NCBI RefSeq assembly: GCF_010726645.1
Contig: NZ_AP022563.1
Coordinates: 3,472,001-3,536,000, forward strand
Direction: 5' to 3'
Length of the DNA: 64,000 nt
From: Mycolicibacterium duvalii
Lineage (GTDB): Bacteria > Actinomycetota > Actinomycetes > Mycobacteriales > Mycobacteriaceae
The notes below the pieces were generated by a model. That model was not told where the DNA came from and did not search any database. It saw only the letters and a program-made list of their open reading frames with translations. Both the position numbers and the translations under genes were made by a program. This document shows positions 19,901 through 28,977 of this stretch, piece by piece; positions within the stretch are counted from its first letter, which is position 1, and every line of letters begins with the position of its first letter.

Positions 19901-20713
19901 ATGACATCCGATAGGTCACCCGATGCCATGCCTCTGCCGGTGGTCGCCGGTGTCGACGGATCAGCCGCTGCCCGGCGTGCCGCGTTGTGGGCGGCCGACG
20001 AGGCCGAGGCTAGGGGGACCTCGGTGCTGTTGATCTACGCGATCAAGCCGGCGCATCTGAGCGCGACGGAGTACACCGCGCAGATTCGGCACGCCCGCGA
20101 CACTCTGCGCGAGATGCGGATTGCGCTGCAGGCCAACGGTAAAGCCGTCGACGTCGAGACCGAGATCGTCGACGGGCCGGCGGCCGAGGCGCTGGTGGCG
20201 GCATCGGAGCGGGCGGCGATGGTGTGTGTCGGCTCGGCCGGCATCGACCGCTACGCCCGGTCGATCGTCGGGTCGACCGCGGCCGAGGTGGCAGAGCGGG
20301 CTTACTGCCCGGTGGCGCTGATCCGGCCCGAAGAACACCCGAGCTCGGCCGGGCCCAGCTGGATCATCGTGGCGGTCTCCGACCGCCCGGACAACCCGGC
20401 CGTCGTCGAGCATGCGCTGCGCGAAGCGACCCTGCGCCGCACCCCGGTGCTGTTTCTCGGTGACCGGCGCGACGCCGGTTCGGCCGACGCCCTCGAGCGG
20501 CGGATCCGGCCGTGGCGGGAACGCTATCCGGACGTGCACATCTATCCGATCGCCGACCGGGCCGACGTCGCTCACTTCCTCAAGCGACACGACGAGCCGG
20601 TCCTGCTGGCGGTGATCGGCAGCGAAGACGTCGATGAGGTCGCGCAGATCCTCGGGTCCGGCCATTCGGTGCTGCGCCACGGCACGTCCTCGGCGCTGGT
20701 TGTGCGCTCCTGA
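19901..20713 (+). CDS. Universal stress protein, tandem domain (USP 1)
   Basis: A 270-residue protein with two USP domains. The first (residues about 12-145) has the ATP-binding signature G-2X-G-9X-G-S/T: GSAGIDRYARSIVGST. The second domain has no such loop and is probably structural. USPs in the DosR regulon bind ATP and restrain growth (known for Rv2623). The ATG at 19901 follows GGAGAAC and is preceded by paired DosR-like boxes; the longer frame to 19757 runs antisense into the OtsB promoter and was rejected. It begins the rightward run USP1-USP2-P1B ATPase. Confidence 0.88.
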   Translation: MTSDRSPDAMPLPVVAGVDGSAAARRAALWAADEAEARGTSVLLIYAIKPAHLSATEYTAQIRHARDTLREMRIALQANGKAVDVETEIVDGPAAEALVAASERAAMVCVGSAGIDRYARSIVGSTAAEVAERAYCPVALIRPEEHPSSAGPSWIIVAVSDRPDNPAVVEHALREATLRRTPVLFLGDRRDAGSADALERRIRPWRERYPDVHIYPIADRADVAHFLKRHDEPVLLAVIGSEDVDEVAQILGSGHSVLRHGTSSALVVRS

Positions 20714-20741
20714 CCCACCGACCTCATCCGAGGAGACCGAA

Positions 20742-21623
20742 ATGTCCGAACGCTCAGAAGACACCGGGATACTCGTCGGCGTCGACGGTTCACCGGAGTC
20801 GCACGCCGCGGTGCGTTGGGCCGCGCATGAGGCGGCGCTGCGGGGGCGGCCGGTGACCCTGACGCACGTCGTGGCGCCGGTCATCGTGACCTGGCCGATC
20901 GAAGCCCCGTTGATGAACTTCTACGAATGGCAGGAGGACAACGCCGCGCGGGTGCTCAAGGAGGCGCGTGAGACGCTCGACGCCGCGCTCGGCGATTCTC
21001 CGCCGATCCCGGTGCACACCGAGATCCGCCACGATGGCGTCGTCACCGAACTCACCGACATGTCCGCAACCGCAGACGTCCTGGTGATCGGCAGCCGCGG
21101 ACTCGGGCCGATCGGCGGCGCCATGCTGGGATCGGTCAGCCGCTCGCTGCTGCATCACGCGCGCTGCTCTGTCGTCGTCACGCGGGAGGGGGCGGTCCGC
21201 CGGCCCGACCGTACCCGCCCGGTGCTGCTCGGCATCGACGGCTCGCCGGCCTCGGAGCACGCCACGGCCTATGCCTTCGACGAGGCGTCGCGCTGCGGGG
21301 TCGACCTGGTGGCGCTGCACGCATGGAGCGACGTGGCGGTCTTCCCGATCCTCGGAATGGACTGGCACCAATACGAACAACAGGGCCACGAGATCCTCGC
21401 CGAGCGACTGGCCGGGTGGCAGGAGCGCTACCCCGACGTCCGCGTCCAGCGGCGCATCGTGTGCGACCGGCCCGCGCGCTGGCTGATCGACGAGTCCAAG
21501 AGCGCGCAGCTGGTGGTGGTCGGCAGCCGCGGCCGCGGCGGTATCGCGAGCATGCTGCTCGGTTCCGTGAGCACCGCGGTGGCCGAGTCGGCTCTGGCGC
21601 CGGTCGCTGTGATCCGCGGCTGA
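20742..21623 (+). CDS. Universal stress protein, tandem domain (USP 2, Rv2623-like)
   Basis: A 293-residue double USP. Both halves carry ATP-binding loops: GSRGLGPIGGAMLGSVS in the first and GSRGRGGIASMLLGSVS in the second. Each domain starts with a VGVDGSP/LGIDGSP strand holding the Asp that contacts ATP. The layout and the [27 protein letters not shown] segment match the Rv2623/Rv1996 group, dormancy-regulon ATP-binding proteins. The ATG at 20742 follows GAGGAGACC. No separate DosR-like box was seen in the 28-base gap, so it is likely co-transcribed with USP 1. The P-type ATPase GTG starts 4 bases after its stop. Confidence 0.9.
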   Translation: MSERSEDTGILVGVDGSPESHAAVRWAAHEAALRGRPVTLTHVVAPVIVTWPIEAPLMNFYEWQEDNAARVLKEARETLDAALGDSPPIPVHTEIRHDGVVTELTDMSATADVLVIGSRGLGPIGGAMLGSVSRSLLHHARCSVVVTREGAVRRPDRTRPVLLGIDGSPASEHATAYAFDEASRCGVDLVALHAWSDVAVFPILGMDWHQYEQQGHEILAERLAGWQERYPDVRVQRRIVCDRPARWLIDESKSAQLVVVGSRGRGGIASMLLGSVSTAVAESALAPVAVIRG

Positions 21624-21627
21624 GACC

Positions 21628-23949
21628 GTGGCTACGTCGCCGGCCCGGTGGCGACCCCTCGCGGAGCCCGCGCTGGCGGTGTGCACGGTGGCAGCGCTGG
21701 CTGCGGGCGGTGTCGCGTGGCTGCTCGGAGCGTCACGCGTCGCCGATGCGTGCTGGGCCGCCGGCACTCTGGTCGCGATCGTGCCCGCCGTGCTGTGGGT
21801 GGTCGCGGCGCTGCGCCGGGGGCGGCTGGGTGTCGACCTGATCGCGGTGCTGTCGCTGACCGGGACGCTGCTGGTCGGCGAGTATCTCGCCGGGGCTTTG
21901 ATCGCCGTGATGCTGGCCGGCGGCCGGGCCCTCGACGCCGCGGCCACGCGCCGTGCGTCCCGGGACCTGCAGGCACTGCTGGAGCGGGCGCCGCGGTTCG
22001 CCCGTCGCCGGATCGGCACCCAGGTCGGTGTCGTCCCGATCGCCGAGGTCGCCGTCGACGACATCCTGGTCATCGCGCCCGGCGACGTGCTACCCGTCGA
22101 CGGCCGGGTCACCGAGGGCGCTGCGGTGCTCGACGAGTCGGCGTTGACCGGGGAGTCCGTGCACGTCGAGCGGTCCGCTGGGGAGGCCGTGCGCAGCGGG
22201 GTGGTCAACGCCGGCGGCGTCTTCGAACTGCGCGCCACCGCCACGGCCGAAGACAGCACCTACGCCGGGATCGTGCGGCTGGCCCGGCAGGCGGGTGCCG
22301 AGAACGCGCCCGTCGTGCGACTGGCCGACCGGTACGCGGCCTACTTCCTGCCGCTGGCGCTGCTGATGGCCGGCGCCGCCTGGCTGGCCGGCGGCTCGGC
22401 CGTGCGGGCCGTCGCGGTCCTGGTGGTCGCCACCCCGTGTCCGCTGCTGCTGGCCGCGCCGGTGGCCATCGTGTCGGGCCTGTCCCGGGCGTCACGGACC
22501 GGAGTGGTGATCCGCAGCGGAGCCGCGCTGGAGAGCCTGGGCCGGGCAACCACTCTGGTGATGGACAAGACCGGCACCCTCACGATGGGCGCCCCCCGGG
22601 TCGTCGACGTCGTCGCCGCCCCGGACCGCGACGCGAGGGAGGTCTTGCGGATCGCCGCCTCGGTGGACCAGATGTCGCCGCACGTGCTGGCCGAAGCGAT
22701 CGTCGCCGAGGCGCTGGCCCGCGATCTGAGTCTGGCGTTGCCGTCGCAGGCCACCGAGGAGCCCGGCCGCGGCGTCAGTGCGACGGTGGACGGCCACCGG
22801 GTGACGGTAGGCGCACTGAGTGAGGGCACCGTCACCGCCGCGTGGGCGCTGGGCGCGCTCAACCGGGCCCGGCTGGACAACGCGGCGGTGGCCTGGGTCT
22901 GCGTCGACGCCCAACCGATCGGCGCGGTGCTGCTCCGGGACCCGCTGCGCCGGCAGGCGCCCCGCACGATGAGGCGACTCCGCGAAGCGGGTTTCAACCG
23001 GTTGGTGATGCTCACCGGCGACCGGCCCGAACCGGCTCGGGAGGTCGCGACTGTGCTGGGTCTCGACGAGGTGTACGCCCGGCAGAGCCCCGCCGACAAG
23101 GTCGCCGCGGTCCGCGCCGAGCGGGACCGCGCCGTCACGGTGATGGTCGGTGACGGCATCAACGACGCACCGGCGCTCGCGGCGGCCACCGTCGGCGTCG
23201 CTATGGGGGCGCGCGGAGCGACGGCGTCGTCGGAGGCTGCGGACATCGTGCTGACCACCGACCGGCTCGACCGGCTGGCCGATGCGATGGACATCGCCCG
23301 CTGGTCCCGGCGTATCGCGGTGCAGAGCGCCGTGGTCGGCATGACGCTGTCGCTGATCGCGATGACGGTGGCCGCGCTGGGTTGGCTGCCGCCCGCGGCG
23401 GGCGCGTTGTTGCAGGAAGCCATCGACGTCACGGTCATCCTCAACGCGTTGCGCGCGCTGCGGGGTGACCCCCGCACGAAGGTGGAGCTGGCCGCCGCAA
23501 CCGAGGCGATGCTGCAGGAGTTCGCCGCCGAGCACGAGGAACTGCGCGACGCGCTGAGCCAGATCCGGACCAGCGCCGACAGCCTGGTCGCAGGTGCCGA
23601 CACCGCGGCACTGCGCTCGGTGCAGCGATCCTACGCATTGCTGACCGAGCAGATCCTGCCGCACGAGCGCGCCGAGGAGACCGAGTTGTACCCGGCGCTG
23701 GCGGCGCCGCTGCACAGCACTGAAGCCACCGCCACGATGAGCCGGACCCACGCGGAGATCCAGCGACTCGCCGACCGCATCGGTTCGCATCTGCGGGTGG
23801 CCGAGACGGCGGACGGTATCCAGGCCGATCAGGTCGACGACCTGCTGGCGTGCCTCTACGGCCTGTACGCGCTGCTGCGGTTGCACTTCATCCAGGAGGA
23901 GGAGAACTACTTCACCCTCGCGGCAGACGAGCCCGACGTGCGGCGTTGA
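21628..23949 (+). CDS. P1B-type heavy-metal ATPase fused to a C-terminal hemerythrin-like domain
   Basis: A 773-residue ATPase. The actuator loop has the TGES motif (ALTGESV), the membrane site is TPC (ATPCPLLLAAP, about residue 271), the phosphorylated Asp313 is in DKTGTLT, and the hinge is GDGINDAP. The N-domain reads MSPHVLAEA where P1B enzymes usually have SxHP, so the His is kept but the order differs. No N-terminal metal-binding domain is present. After the last helix, residues about 630-765 form an HHE hemerythrin-like helix bundle with His/Glu ligands in AEHEEL, LPHERAEETELYP, RTHAEI and LHFIQEEENYF. It presumably exports a metal, with the bundle sensing iron or O2. It is the last gene of the USP operon. 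Confidence 0.85.
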   Translation: MATSPARWRPLAEPALAVCTVAALAAGGVAWLLGASRVADACWAAGTLVAIVPAVLWVVAALRRGRLGVDLIAVLSLTGTLLVGEYLAGALIAVMLAGGRALDAAATRRASRDLQALLERAPRFARRRIGTQVGVVPIAEVAVDDILVIAPGDVLPVDGRVTEGAAVLDESALTGESVHVERSAGEAVRSGVVNAGGVFELRATATAEDSTYAGIVRLARQAGAENAPVVRLADRYAAYFLPLALLMAGAAWLAGGSAVRAVAVLVVATPCPLLLAAPVAIVSGLSRASRTGVVIRSGAALESLGRATTLVMDKTGTLTMGAPRVVDVVAAPDRDAREVLRIAASVDQMSPHVLAEAIVAEALARDLSLALPSQATEEPGRGVSATVDGHRVTVGALSEGTVTAAWALGALNRARLDNAAVAWVCVDAQPIGAVLLRDPLRRQAPRTMRRLREAGFNRLVMLTGDRPEPAREVATVLGLDEVYARQSPADKVAAVRAERDRAVTVMVGDGINDAPALAAATVGVAMGARGATASSEAADIVLTTDRLDRLADAMDIARWSRRIAVQSAVVGMTLSLIAMTVAALGWLPPAAGALLQEAIDVTVILNALRALRGDPRTKVELAAATEAMLQEFAAEHEELRDALSQIRTSADSLVAGADTAALRSVQRSYALLTEQILPHERAEETELYPALAAPLHSTEATATMSRTHAEIQRLADRIGSHLRVAETADGIQADQVDDLLACLYGLYALLRLHFIQEEENYFTLAADEPDVRR

Positions 23950-23962
23950 GGACCATTGGCCC
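23949..23962 (+). promoter_or_regulatory. DosR-like box upstream of the Acg-like gene
   Basis: AGGACCATTGGCCC matches GGGAC-N4-GTCCC at 8 of 10 arm positions and begins on the last base of the ATPase stop codon. Its centre is 63.5 bases upstream of the nitroreductase start at 24019, giving that gene its own promoter although it follows the ATPase closely. Confidence 0.65.
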
Positions 23963-24018
23963 TGGTCGGCCGGCCACCGGCGCCGTCAGGCTGGAGCCAG
24001 CGAACGGAAGGTCAGCAG

Positions 24019-25002
24019 ATGCGCGATGTGATCGTCGACTTCGACGTCGTCACCGACGCGGTGGCGCTGGCTACGCGTGCCCCGTCCCTGCACAACAGCC
24101 AGCCGTGGCGCTGGGTCGGTGACGGCGCGACCGTCTCGCTGTTCCTAGACGACACCGCGGCACCGAGATACACCGACCCCACCGGACGGGAATTGGTGAT
24201 CAGCTGCGGGGCGGTTCTCGACCATTTCCGGGTGGCGATGGCCGCAGCCGGATGGGTCTGCCATGTCGACCACTTCCCCAACCCGAACAACCTGGACCAC
24301 CTGGCCGCGGTGGACTTCAGCCCGATGGACTTCGTCACCGACGGGCATCGCGAACGCGCCGAGGCGATCCGCCGCCGGCGCACCGACCGGTTGCCGTTCT
24401 CCGCACCGGCCGACTGGGATCTGCTACTGACCGAGCTCGTCGCAGCGGCGGCGGTCAGCGGGGTGTCCTGCCACGTCGTCGCCGACGACGCGCGCCCCGC
24501 GCTGATCCGGGCGTCCGAGCTGACCCGCTCGGCGCGCCGCTACGAGTCCGACTATCACGCCGAGCTGGTCGGCTGGACGGCCGACGTGGTGGTGACCGAG
24601 GGCATTCCCGCGTCGGCCCTGCCGTCGGCCGCAGAACGCGAGCAGGTCGGGATCGGCCGGGACTTTCCGGAGGCCGGGCACCGCGACCGCGGCGACGACA
24701 TCACCGAGGATCACGCCAAGGTCGTGGTGCTCTCCACCGAGGACAGCACCCGCGCCAGCGCCCTCCGGTGCGGGGAGCTGCTCTCGGCGGTCCTGCTCGA
24801 TGCGACGCTGGCCGGCCTGGCAACCTGCACGCTGTCGCACCTGACCGAGGTGTCCGAGAGCCGGGAGATCGTCACGGCGCTGACCGGTTCGATCGGCATT
24901 CCGCAGCTGCTCGTGCGCATCGGGTCCGCCCCCGCCACCCGCGATCTCGGGCCGCCGACGCCGCGCCGGCCGACGGCTGAGGTGCTGGAGATCAGACATT
25001 GA
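24019..25002 (+). CDS. Acg-like putative nitroreductase (Rv2032/Rv3131 family)
   Basis: A 327-residue member of the Acg family of the dormancy regulon (Rv2032 acg, Rv3131). The N-terminus ATRAPSLHNSQPWRWV and ELVISCGAVLDHFRVAMAAAGW are typical; the C-terminal half has an FMN-reductase-like stretch (LDATLAGLATCTLSHLTEV). Family members bind FMN but have shown little reductase activity, and have been proposed to sequester the cofactor. The ATG at 24019 was chosen over an upstream frame because it lies behind a DosR-like box and begins the conserved region. Its stop overlaps the TTG start of the next USP gene. Confidence 0.88.
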   Translation: MRDVIVDFDVVTDAVALATRAPSLHNSQPWRWVGDGATVSLFLDDTAAPRYTDPTGRELVISCGAVLDHFRVAMAAAGWVCHVDHFPNPNNLDHLAAVDFSPMDFVTDGHRERAEAIRRRRTDRLPFSAPADWDLLLTELVAAAAVSGVSCHVVADDARPALIRASELTRSARRYESDYHAELVGWTADVVVTEGIPASALPSAAEREQVGIGRDFPEAGHRDRGDDITEDHAKVVVLSTEDSTRASALRCGELLSAVLLDATLAGLATCTLSHLTEVSESREIVTALTGSIGIPQLLVRIGSAPATRDLGPPTPRRPTAEVLEIRH

Positions 25003-25877
25003 GTTCTGCGCCGGGCTCGCCCGCGGTGGTGGTGGGGATCGACGGATCCCCTGCCGCCACCGCCGCAGCGATCTGGGCGGCCGGCGAGGCGTCGAGTCGC
25101 GACATCCCGTTGCGACTGGTGCATGCGGTCGCGCCGCCCGGCGACCTGAGCCGGGCGCGGCAGGTTCTGGACTCGGCGGTCGAGGCTGTCGAGGTGATGG
25201 ACACCCCGGTCAAGATCGAGACCCAGCTCACGTGCGGCACGCCCGCCGCGGTGCTGCGAGCCGGCGCACGCGGCGCGGTGCTGCTCTGCGTCGGATCGGC
25301 CGGCCTGGCCGAGCAGCGCGTCGGCAGCAACATCGGAAGCACCGCGGCAGCCGTGGCGTGCGTGCCGCACTGCCCCGTGGTGATCGTGCACTCGGCAGGT
25401 GCCTACCGCGGGGACCCGGGGTGGGTGGTGGCCGAGGTCAGCGACTCGTCGACCGCCGAACGGACCCTGGCGCACGCGGTCGAGGAGGCCCTGCTGCGCG
25501 GCGCCCCGCTGCGCGTGATCGCGACCTGGCCGTCCCGGTACCCCGACATCTACGACGACGAGGCGGTGTCGACCAAGAACCGTCTGGTCAAGGCCCGCTG
25601 GGAGCGCCGGCTCACCGCGTGGCGGCAGCGGTATCCGGGGCTGGACATCCACGCTCAGGCAGTACCGGGCAGCATCCTGAACTACCTTGCCCGGCAACAG
25701 AAGAACATCTCCCTGGTGGTCGTCCCACACGAACGTGCGGCCGACCTCTCCGACCTGCTGACCCCCCGCGACGGGGTGCCCGGCGGCTGCTTCGACATCT
25801 TCGTCTGCGAACCCGACGACCAGCCTGCGCCGGTGGCCGGTCACGACCGCCGCAGGAGCACCGAACAGTCGGGGTAG
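24999..25877 (+). CDS. Universal stress protein (USP 3)
   Basis: A 292-residue double USP. The first domain begins VVVGIDGSPAAT and carries the ATP loop GSAGLAEQRVGSNIGST. The second domain lacks a clear ATP loop (VVVPHERAADLSDLL), as in USP 1. The start is TTG 24999, overlapping the acg stop; an ATG within the first 60 codons is not available. The last 37 bases overlap the convergent USP 4 gene. It is probably co-transcribed with the Acg-like gene. Confidence 0.85.
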   Translation: MSSAPGSPAVVVGIDGSPAATAAAIWAAGEASSRDIPLRLVHAVAPPGDLSRARQVLDSAVEAVEVMDTPVKIETQLTCGTPAAVLRAGARGAVLLCVGSAGLAEQRVGSNIGSTAAAVACVPHCPVVIVHSAGAYRGDPGWVVAEVSDSSTAERTLAHAVEEALLRGAPLRVIATWPSRYPDIYDDEAVSTKNRLVKARWERRLTAWRQRYPGLDIHAQAVPGSILNYLARQQKNISLVVVPHERAADLSDLLTPRDGVPGGCFDIFVCEPDDQPAPVAGHDRRRSTEQSG

Positions 25878-26581
25878 CCCAGGATGGGATGGCTGGCCGG
25901 GACCTGGATGTCGGCCAACTCGCGGACGTCTCGCGCGCCCACGACCGCGAGTCCGAGCCCGGCCGCGCCCGCGTCGTGTCGGCAGTACTGCCGTCCGGTG
26001 CCGGCGGCGGCCAGTTCGACGTGCACGTCGGGATAGCGCCGAACCCAGCTGTCGGTGCGCTGGTCGATCAGCCGCACGGTGGCGCCGCGGAGCCGGCCTT
26101 CGTGCATGGCCAGATGAACCAGGGCGTCGGTGTCGTCGTCATCGGTGAGAACCACCGAAACCACCCCGTCGGTCTGCGCGCTGCCGTCGGTGCGAGTCCG
26201 GATGATCGCCACCGGACAGCGCGCCCGTTCCGCCAAATATCTTGCGGTGACACCGAATAACGGTGTCCCGCTACTGACGGGCCGGGCGCCGATGCAGACC
26301 ATCGCAGCCTCCGACGACTCGCGGCCCAGCACGTCGCCCGGCGCCCCCACGGTCACCACCGTCTGCACCCGCGGCGCGCGGGTGACCGCGGCCGCCGCGT
26401 CGTGCGCCTCGGCCAGCATCGCGTCCGACCCACCGCGGGCGCTGGGCACCGCATGCACCAGGCGCAGGCACACGTCGCGGGCCTGGGCTTCGGCCGCCGC
26501 CCACCGGACCGCGTTCAGCGCCGCATGTGAGCCGTCGACACCGACGACGACGGGACCGTCGCCCGGATGGGTGTCGACCAT
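25841..26581 (-). CDS. Universal stress protein (USP 4)
   Basis: A 246-residue USP. The first domain starts VVVGVDGSHAALNAV and has a modified nucleotide loop GARPVSSGTPLFGVTARYLAERARCPVAII, lacking the usual Gly-Ser pair, so ATP binding is uncertain. The second domain is short and degenerate. It lies 30 bases after the Rv1733c-like gene and probably shares its promoter; the tail overlaps USP 3 by 37 bases. Confidence 0.82.
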   Translation of the reverse strand: MVDTHPGDGPVVVGVDGSHAALNAVRWAAAEAQARDVCLRLVHAVPSARGGSDAMLAEAHDAAAAVTRAPRVQTVVTVGAPGDVLGRESSEAAMVCIGARPVSSGTPLFGVTARYLAERARCPVAIIRTRTDGSAQTDGVVSVVLTDDDDTDALVHLAMHEGRLRGATVRLIDQRTDSWVRRYPDVHVELAAAGTGRQYCRHDAGAAGLGLAVVGARDVRELADIQVPASHPILGYPDCSVLLRRS

Positions 26582-26611
26582 GGTTCGGGTCCTCCTCCGT
26601 TCCGGCGCTGG

Positions 26612-27199
26612 CTAGTTGGCGTTGTTCGCGCGCCCGCCGTTGTCTGCGAGATCGTCGAGTTCGCGGTCCCAGGCGGAGAACCGCGCTCGCACCAGCCACA
26701 ACCGCACGGCCGCCCAGACCGCGAGGCCGGCTCCCGCCACCATCGTCCAGAAGCCCATCGCCGCACTGACCGCTCCGGCGACGGCGTCCTCGGCGGTCGG
26801 CGCCGGCCCCGCGTGAGCGCCGGTCTCGTCGACCCATATCGGCAGGCGGTCACCGGCACTCATCCGATTGGTCCGGACCTCGTCGGTGTGCGTGACACCC
26901 GCGAAATTCCAGCGGATCTCGGTGACGTAGCGCCGCTGGTAGGGCTGCGGTGCCTCCCGGCTGTCCTGCACCGCGGTCGCGTCCACGGACTGCCGGGTCA
27001 GTTGCTGGTCGGCGAATGTGTGGACCAGACGGTCGTATTCGGCGGTGCCCACCGACCCGGCCACGGGGATCGCGAGGATGCTCAGCGCCGCGACGGCCAC
27101 CACCACCATCGCCTCGACGCGATCGGTGGCCCGCACCAGCGGGTTACGCGCCACGAGCCGGCGCATCCACACGCCGACCCCGAATGTGAAGGTCTGCAT
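26612..27199 (-). CDS. Rv1733c-like membrane protein
   Basis: A 195-residue protein with two predicted transmembrane helices, one near residues 28-50 (AMVVVAVAALSILAIPVAGSV) and one near 145-165 (AAMGFWTMVAGAGLAVWAAVRLW), with a hydrophilic loop between them. It matches Rv1733c, a DosR-regulated membrane protein known mainly as a T-cell antigen; the biochemical role is unknown. ATG 27199 was preferred to an in-frame ATG at 27208 because the DosR-like box at 27236-27249 then lies at the same 37-position offset as at other genes here. USP 4 follows. Confidence 0.85.
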   Translation of the reverse strand: MQTFTFGVGVWMRRLVARNPLVRATDRVEAMVVVAVAALSILAIPVAGSVGTAEYDRLVHTFADQQLTRQSVDATAVQDSREAPQPYQRRYVTEIRWNFAGVTHTDEVRTNRMSAGDRLPIWVDETGAHAGPAPTAEDAVAGAVSAAMGFWTMVAGAGLAVWAAVRLWLVRARFSAWDRELDDLADNGGRANNAN

Positions 27200-27235
27200 A
27201 GCTCTCATCCTCGTCGGTGTGCTCGAAGCGGCGCA

Positions 27236-27249
27236 GAGGCGAAGGTCCC
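27236..27249 (-). promoter_or_regulatory. DosR-like box of the Rv1733c-like gene
   Basis: On the plus strand GAGGCGAAGGTCCC, 8 of 10 arm matches to GGGAC-N4-GTCCC with a perfect GTCCC arm. The near edge is 37 positions from the start codon at 27199. Confidence 0.6.
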
Positions 27250-27295
27250 TTGTAATGAACCGGATCCGTGCCACGCCGCACCGGATCGGGCCGGG

Positions 27296-28183
27296 TCAGG
27301 AGCGTCGCACGACGACCACCGGGACCCGCGCCGCCTGCGCCACCGTCCAGCTGACCGACCCGAGCAGGAGTCCGGCGAAGCCGCCCCGTCCGTGGCTGCC
27401 GACGACCAGCAGCGCAGCGCCGCGGGACTCCTCGATCAACCGCCGAGCGGCGTTGTCCTGCACGACCACCCGTCGCACCGCGACGTCGGGGTAGCGCTCG
27501 CCCCAGCCTGCCAGCCGCTCCGCGAGCTCTTCATCGGCCTCGTTCGCCAGATCCTGGGCCGCCACCTCGATGTAGAAATCCGCGCGGTTCATCCAGGTGT
27601 GGACGGCCACCAGTTCCGCTCCCCGTCGCGACGCCTCGTCGAACGCAAAGGCCACGGCGGGTTCCGAGGCCTCGGACGCATCGACACCGACGACCACGGG
27701 GCCCGTCGGGACGCTCAGGGTCTCGTCGTCGCGAATCACCGCGACCGGGCAGTGCGCGTGGTGCACCAGTCCGGCGCTGGTCGACCCCAGCAGCATCCGC
27801 TCCAGCCCGCTGAGGCCGCGCGACCCCACCACCACCATGTCGGCGTCCTTGGACACGTCGATCAGTGCGCGTTTCACCGGGCCGGGCGAGATCATCTCGT
27901 CGATGCGGATCTTGCGCCGTCCGGCCACGGCGGCATTCGCGAGTTCGACGGCTTCCCGGACGATCTCGGCGGCCCGCGCCTCGCGTTGGGCGGCGTACTC
28001 CGGGGTGATCGGCACGTCGAGCCACGGACCGATCTCGTCGGTCGGCTGCACGTGGGCGACAGTCAGCGGCACGCCGCGCAGCGAAGCCTCCTGGGCGGCC
28101 CACCGCACCGCCGTCTGCGACGGCGCCGAGCCGTCGACGGCGGCGACGATTCCGTAGCTCCGTGAGTTCGCTGCGTCGCTCAT
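27296..28183 (-). CDS. Universal stress protein, tandem domain (USP 5, Rv2623-like)
   Basis: A 295-residue double USP in which both domains keep ATP loops: [17 protein letters not shown] and [17 protein letters not shown]. Both begin with the acidic strand VDGSA/VDASE. Its close similarity in layout to USP 2 (including the NRADFYIEV...[16 protein letters not shown] stretch) points to a duplication. The start overlaps the stop of the hibernation-factor gene by ATGA, so it is translated together with that factor. That links ATP sensing and ribosome inactivation in one transcript. Confidence 0.9.
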   Translation of the reverse strand: MSDAANSRSYGIVAAVDGSAPSQTAVRWAAQEASLRGVPLTVAHVQPTDEIGPWLDVPITPEYAAQREARAAEIVREAVELANAAVAGRRKIRIDEMISPGPVKRALIDVSKDADMVVVGSRGLSGLERMLLGSTSAGLVHHAHCPVAVIRDDETLSVPTGPVVVGVDASEASEPAVAFAFDEASRRGAELVAVHTWMNRADFYIEVAAQDLANEADEELAERLAGWGERYPDVAVRRVVVQDNAARRLIEESRGAALLVVGSHGRGGFAGLLLGSVSWTVAQAARVPVVVVRRS

Positions 28184-28977
28184 GGTCCCGCCGGGGTGAT
28201 CAGTCCGTAGTCGCCGTCGTAGCGCCGGTACAGCGCGCCGGCCCGGCCCTGCGCGGCATCGACGAAGAAGAGGAACGGCAGATCCAGCAGCGCCAACCGG
28301 TCGAGGGCCTCCTGCTCGTTCAGGCAGGGCAGCGGGTGCGGGCTGATGGTGACCTTGCCCTTGAACGGCGCCACCTCGCCGGCCAGCGCCGGCGCCACCA
28401 GGGCCAACCGATACCCGGTCGGGCCGCCCCGATAGACGACTGCGGTTGTCTCCGAGCCGATTTCGGTGAAGAGATGGAAGTCGTAGTCCAGCGACTCCAT
28501 GTCAGCCACGGCATCGTCGACGGTACAGGGTGTCATCGCGAAGGATTTGCGCCGCACGATGCGGGGCTCCCCGGATCCGGGTGGCAGCGATCGTGGCGCG
28601 CGCTCGGATGCCGCGCCGCCGCGCCACGGAGGCGCGGCCTCGGGTCCCTTGGGCGCTTTCCAGCGTGCGGTGAGGTGTTCGAGTCTGCGACGCAGCCGCG
28701 CCTCCAACACGTCGATGGCCTCCTGCGCGGTGGCGGCCTGCACCTGGGCGCGCACCGGCCGGCCCCCCACCTCCAGGTTGGCCTGCGCGATCACGGGCCG
28801 CTCGACGGCCAGGTCACGACTGCGGGTCAGCCGGACCCGGGCGTGCGAGATCGGCCGGTGAGCGAAACGGGCCAGCGCGGCGATCTTCTCCTGTGCGTAC
28901 TCGGTGACGCCTGGCGACTCGTCGCGGGCGGTGATGTCGACTGCGAGGTCCGGGCTTGCTTCTACTCCGTTGCTCAT
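28180..28977 (-). CDS. hpf: Long-form ribosome hibernation promoting factor with duplicated C-terminal domain
   Basis: A 265-residue HPF/RaiA-family protein. Residues about 12-110 are the ribosome-binding domain ([29 protein letters not shown]). A basic, Pro/Gly-rich linker follows (about 110-145). Then two related copies of the HPF C-terminal dimerisation domain lie in series: [22 protein letters not shown] with [17 protein letters not shown], and [23 protein letters not shown] with [16 protein letters not shown]. This layout matches the hypoxia-induced mycobacterial factor related to Rv0079/MSMEG_3935. It would stabilise inactive ribosomes in dormancy. Its DosR-like box lies inside the 3' end of the preceding SRPBCC gene. 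Confidence 0.9.
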   Translation of the reverse strand: MSNGVEASPDLAVDITARDESPGVTEYAQEKIAALARFAHRPISHARVRLTRSRDLAVERPVIAQANLEVGGRPVRAQVQAATAQEAIDVLEARLRRRLEHLTARWKAPKGPEAAPPWRGGAASERAPRSLPPGSGEPRIVRRKSFAMTPCTVDDAVADMESLDYDFHLFTEIGSETTAVVYRGGPTGYRLALVAPALAGEVAPFKGKVTISPHPLPCLNEQEALDRLALLDLPFLFFVDAAQGRAGALYRRYDGDYGLITPAGP

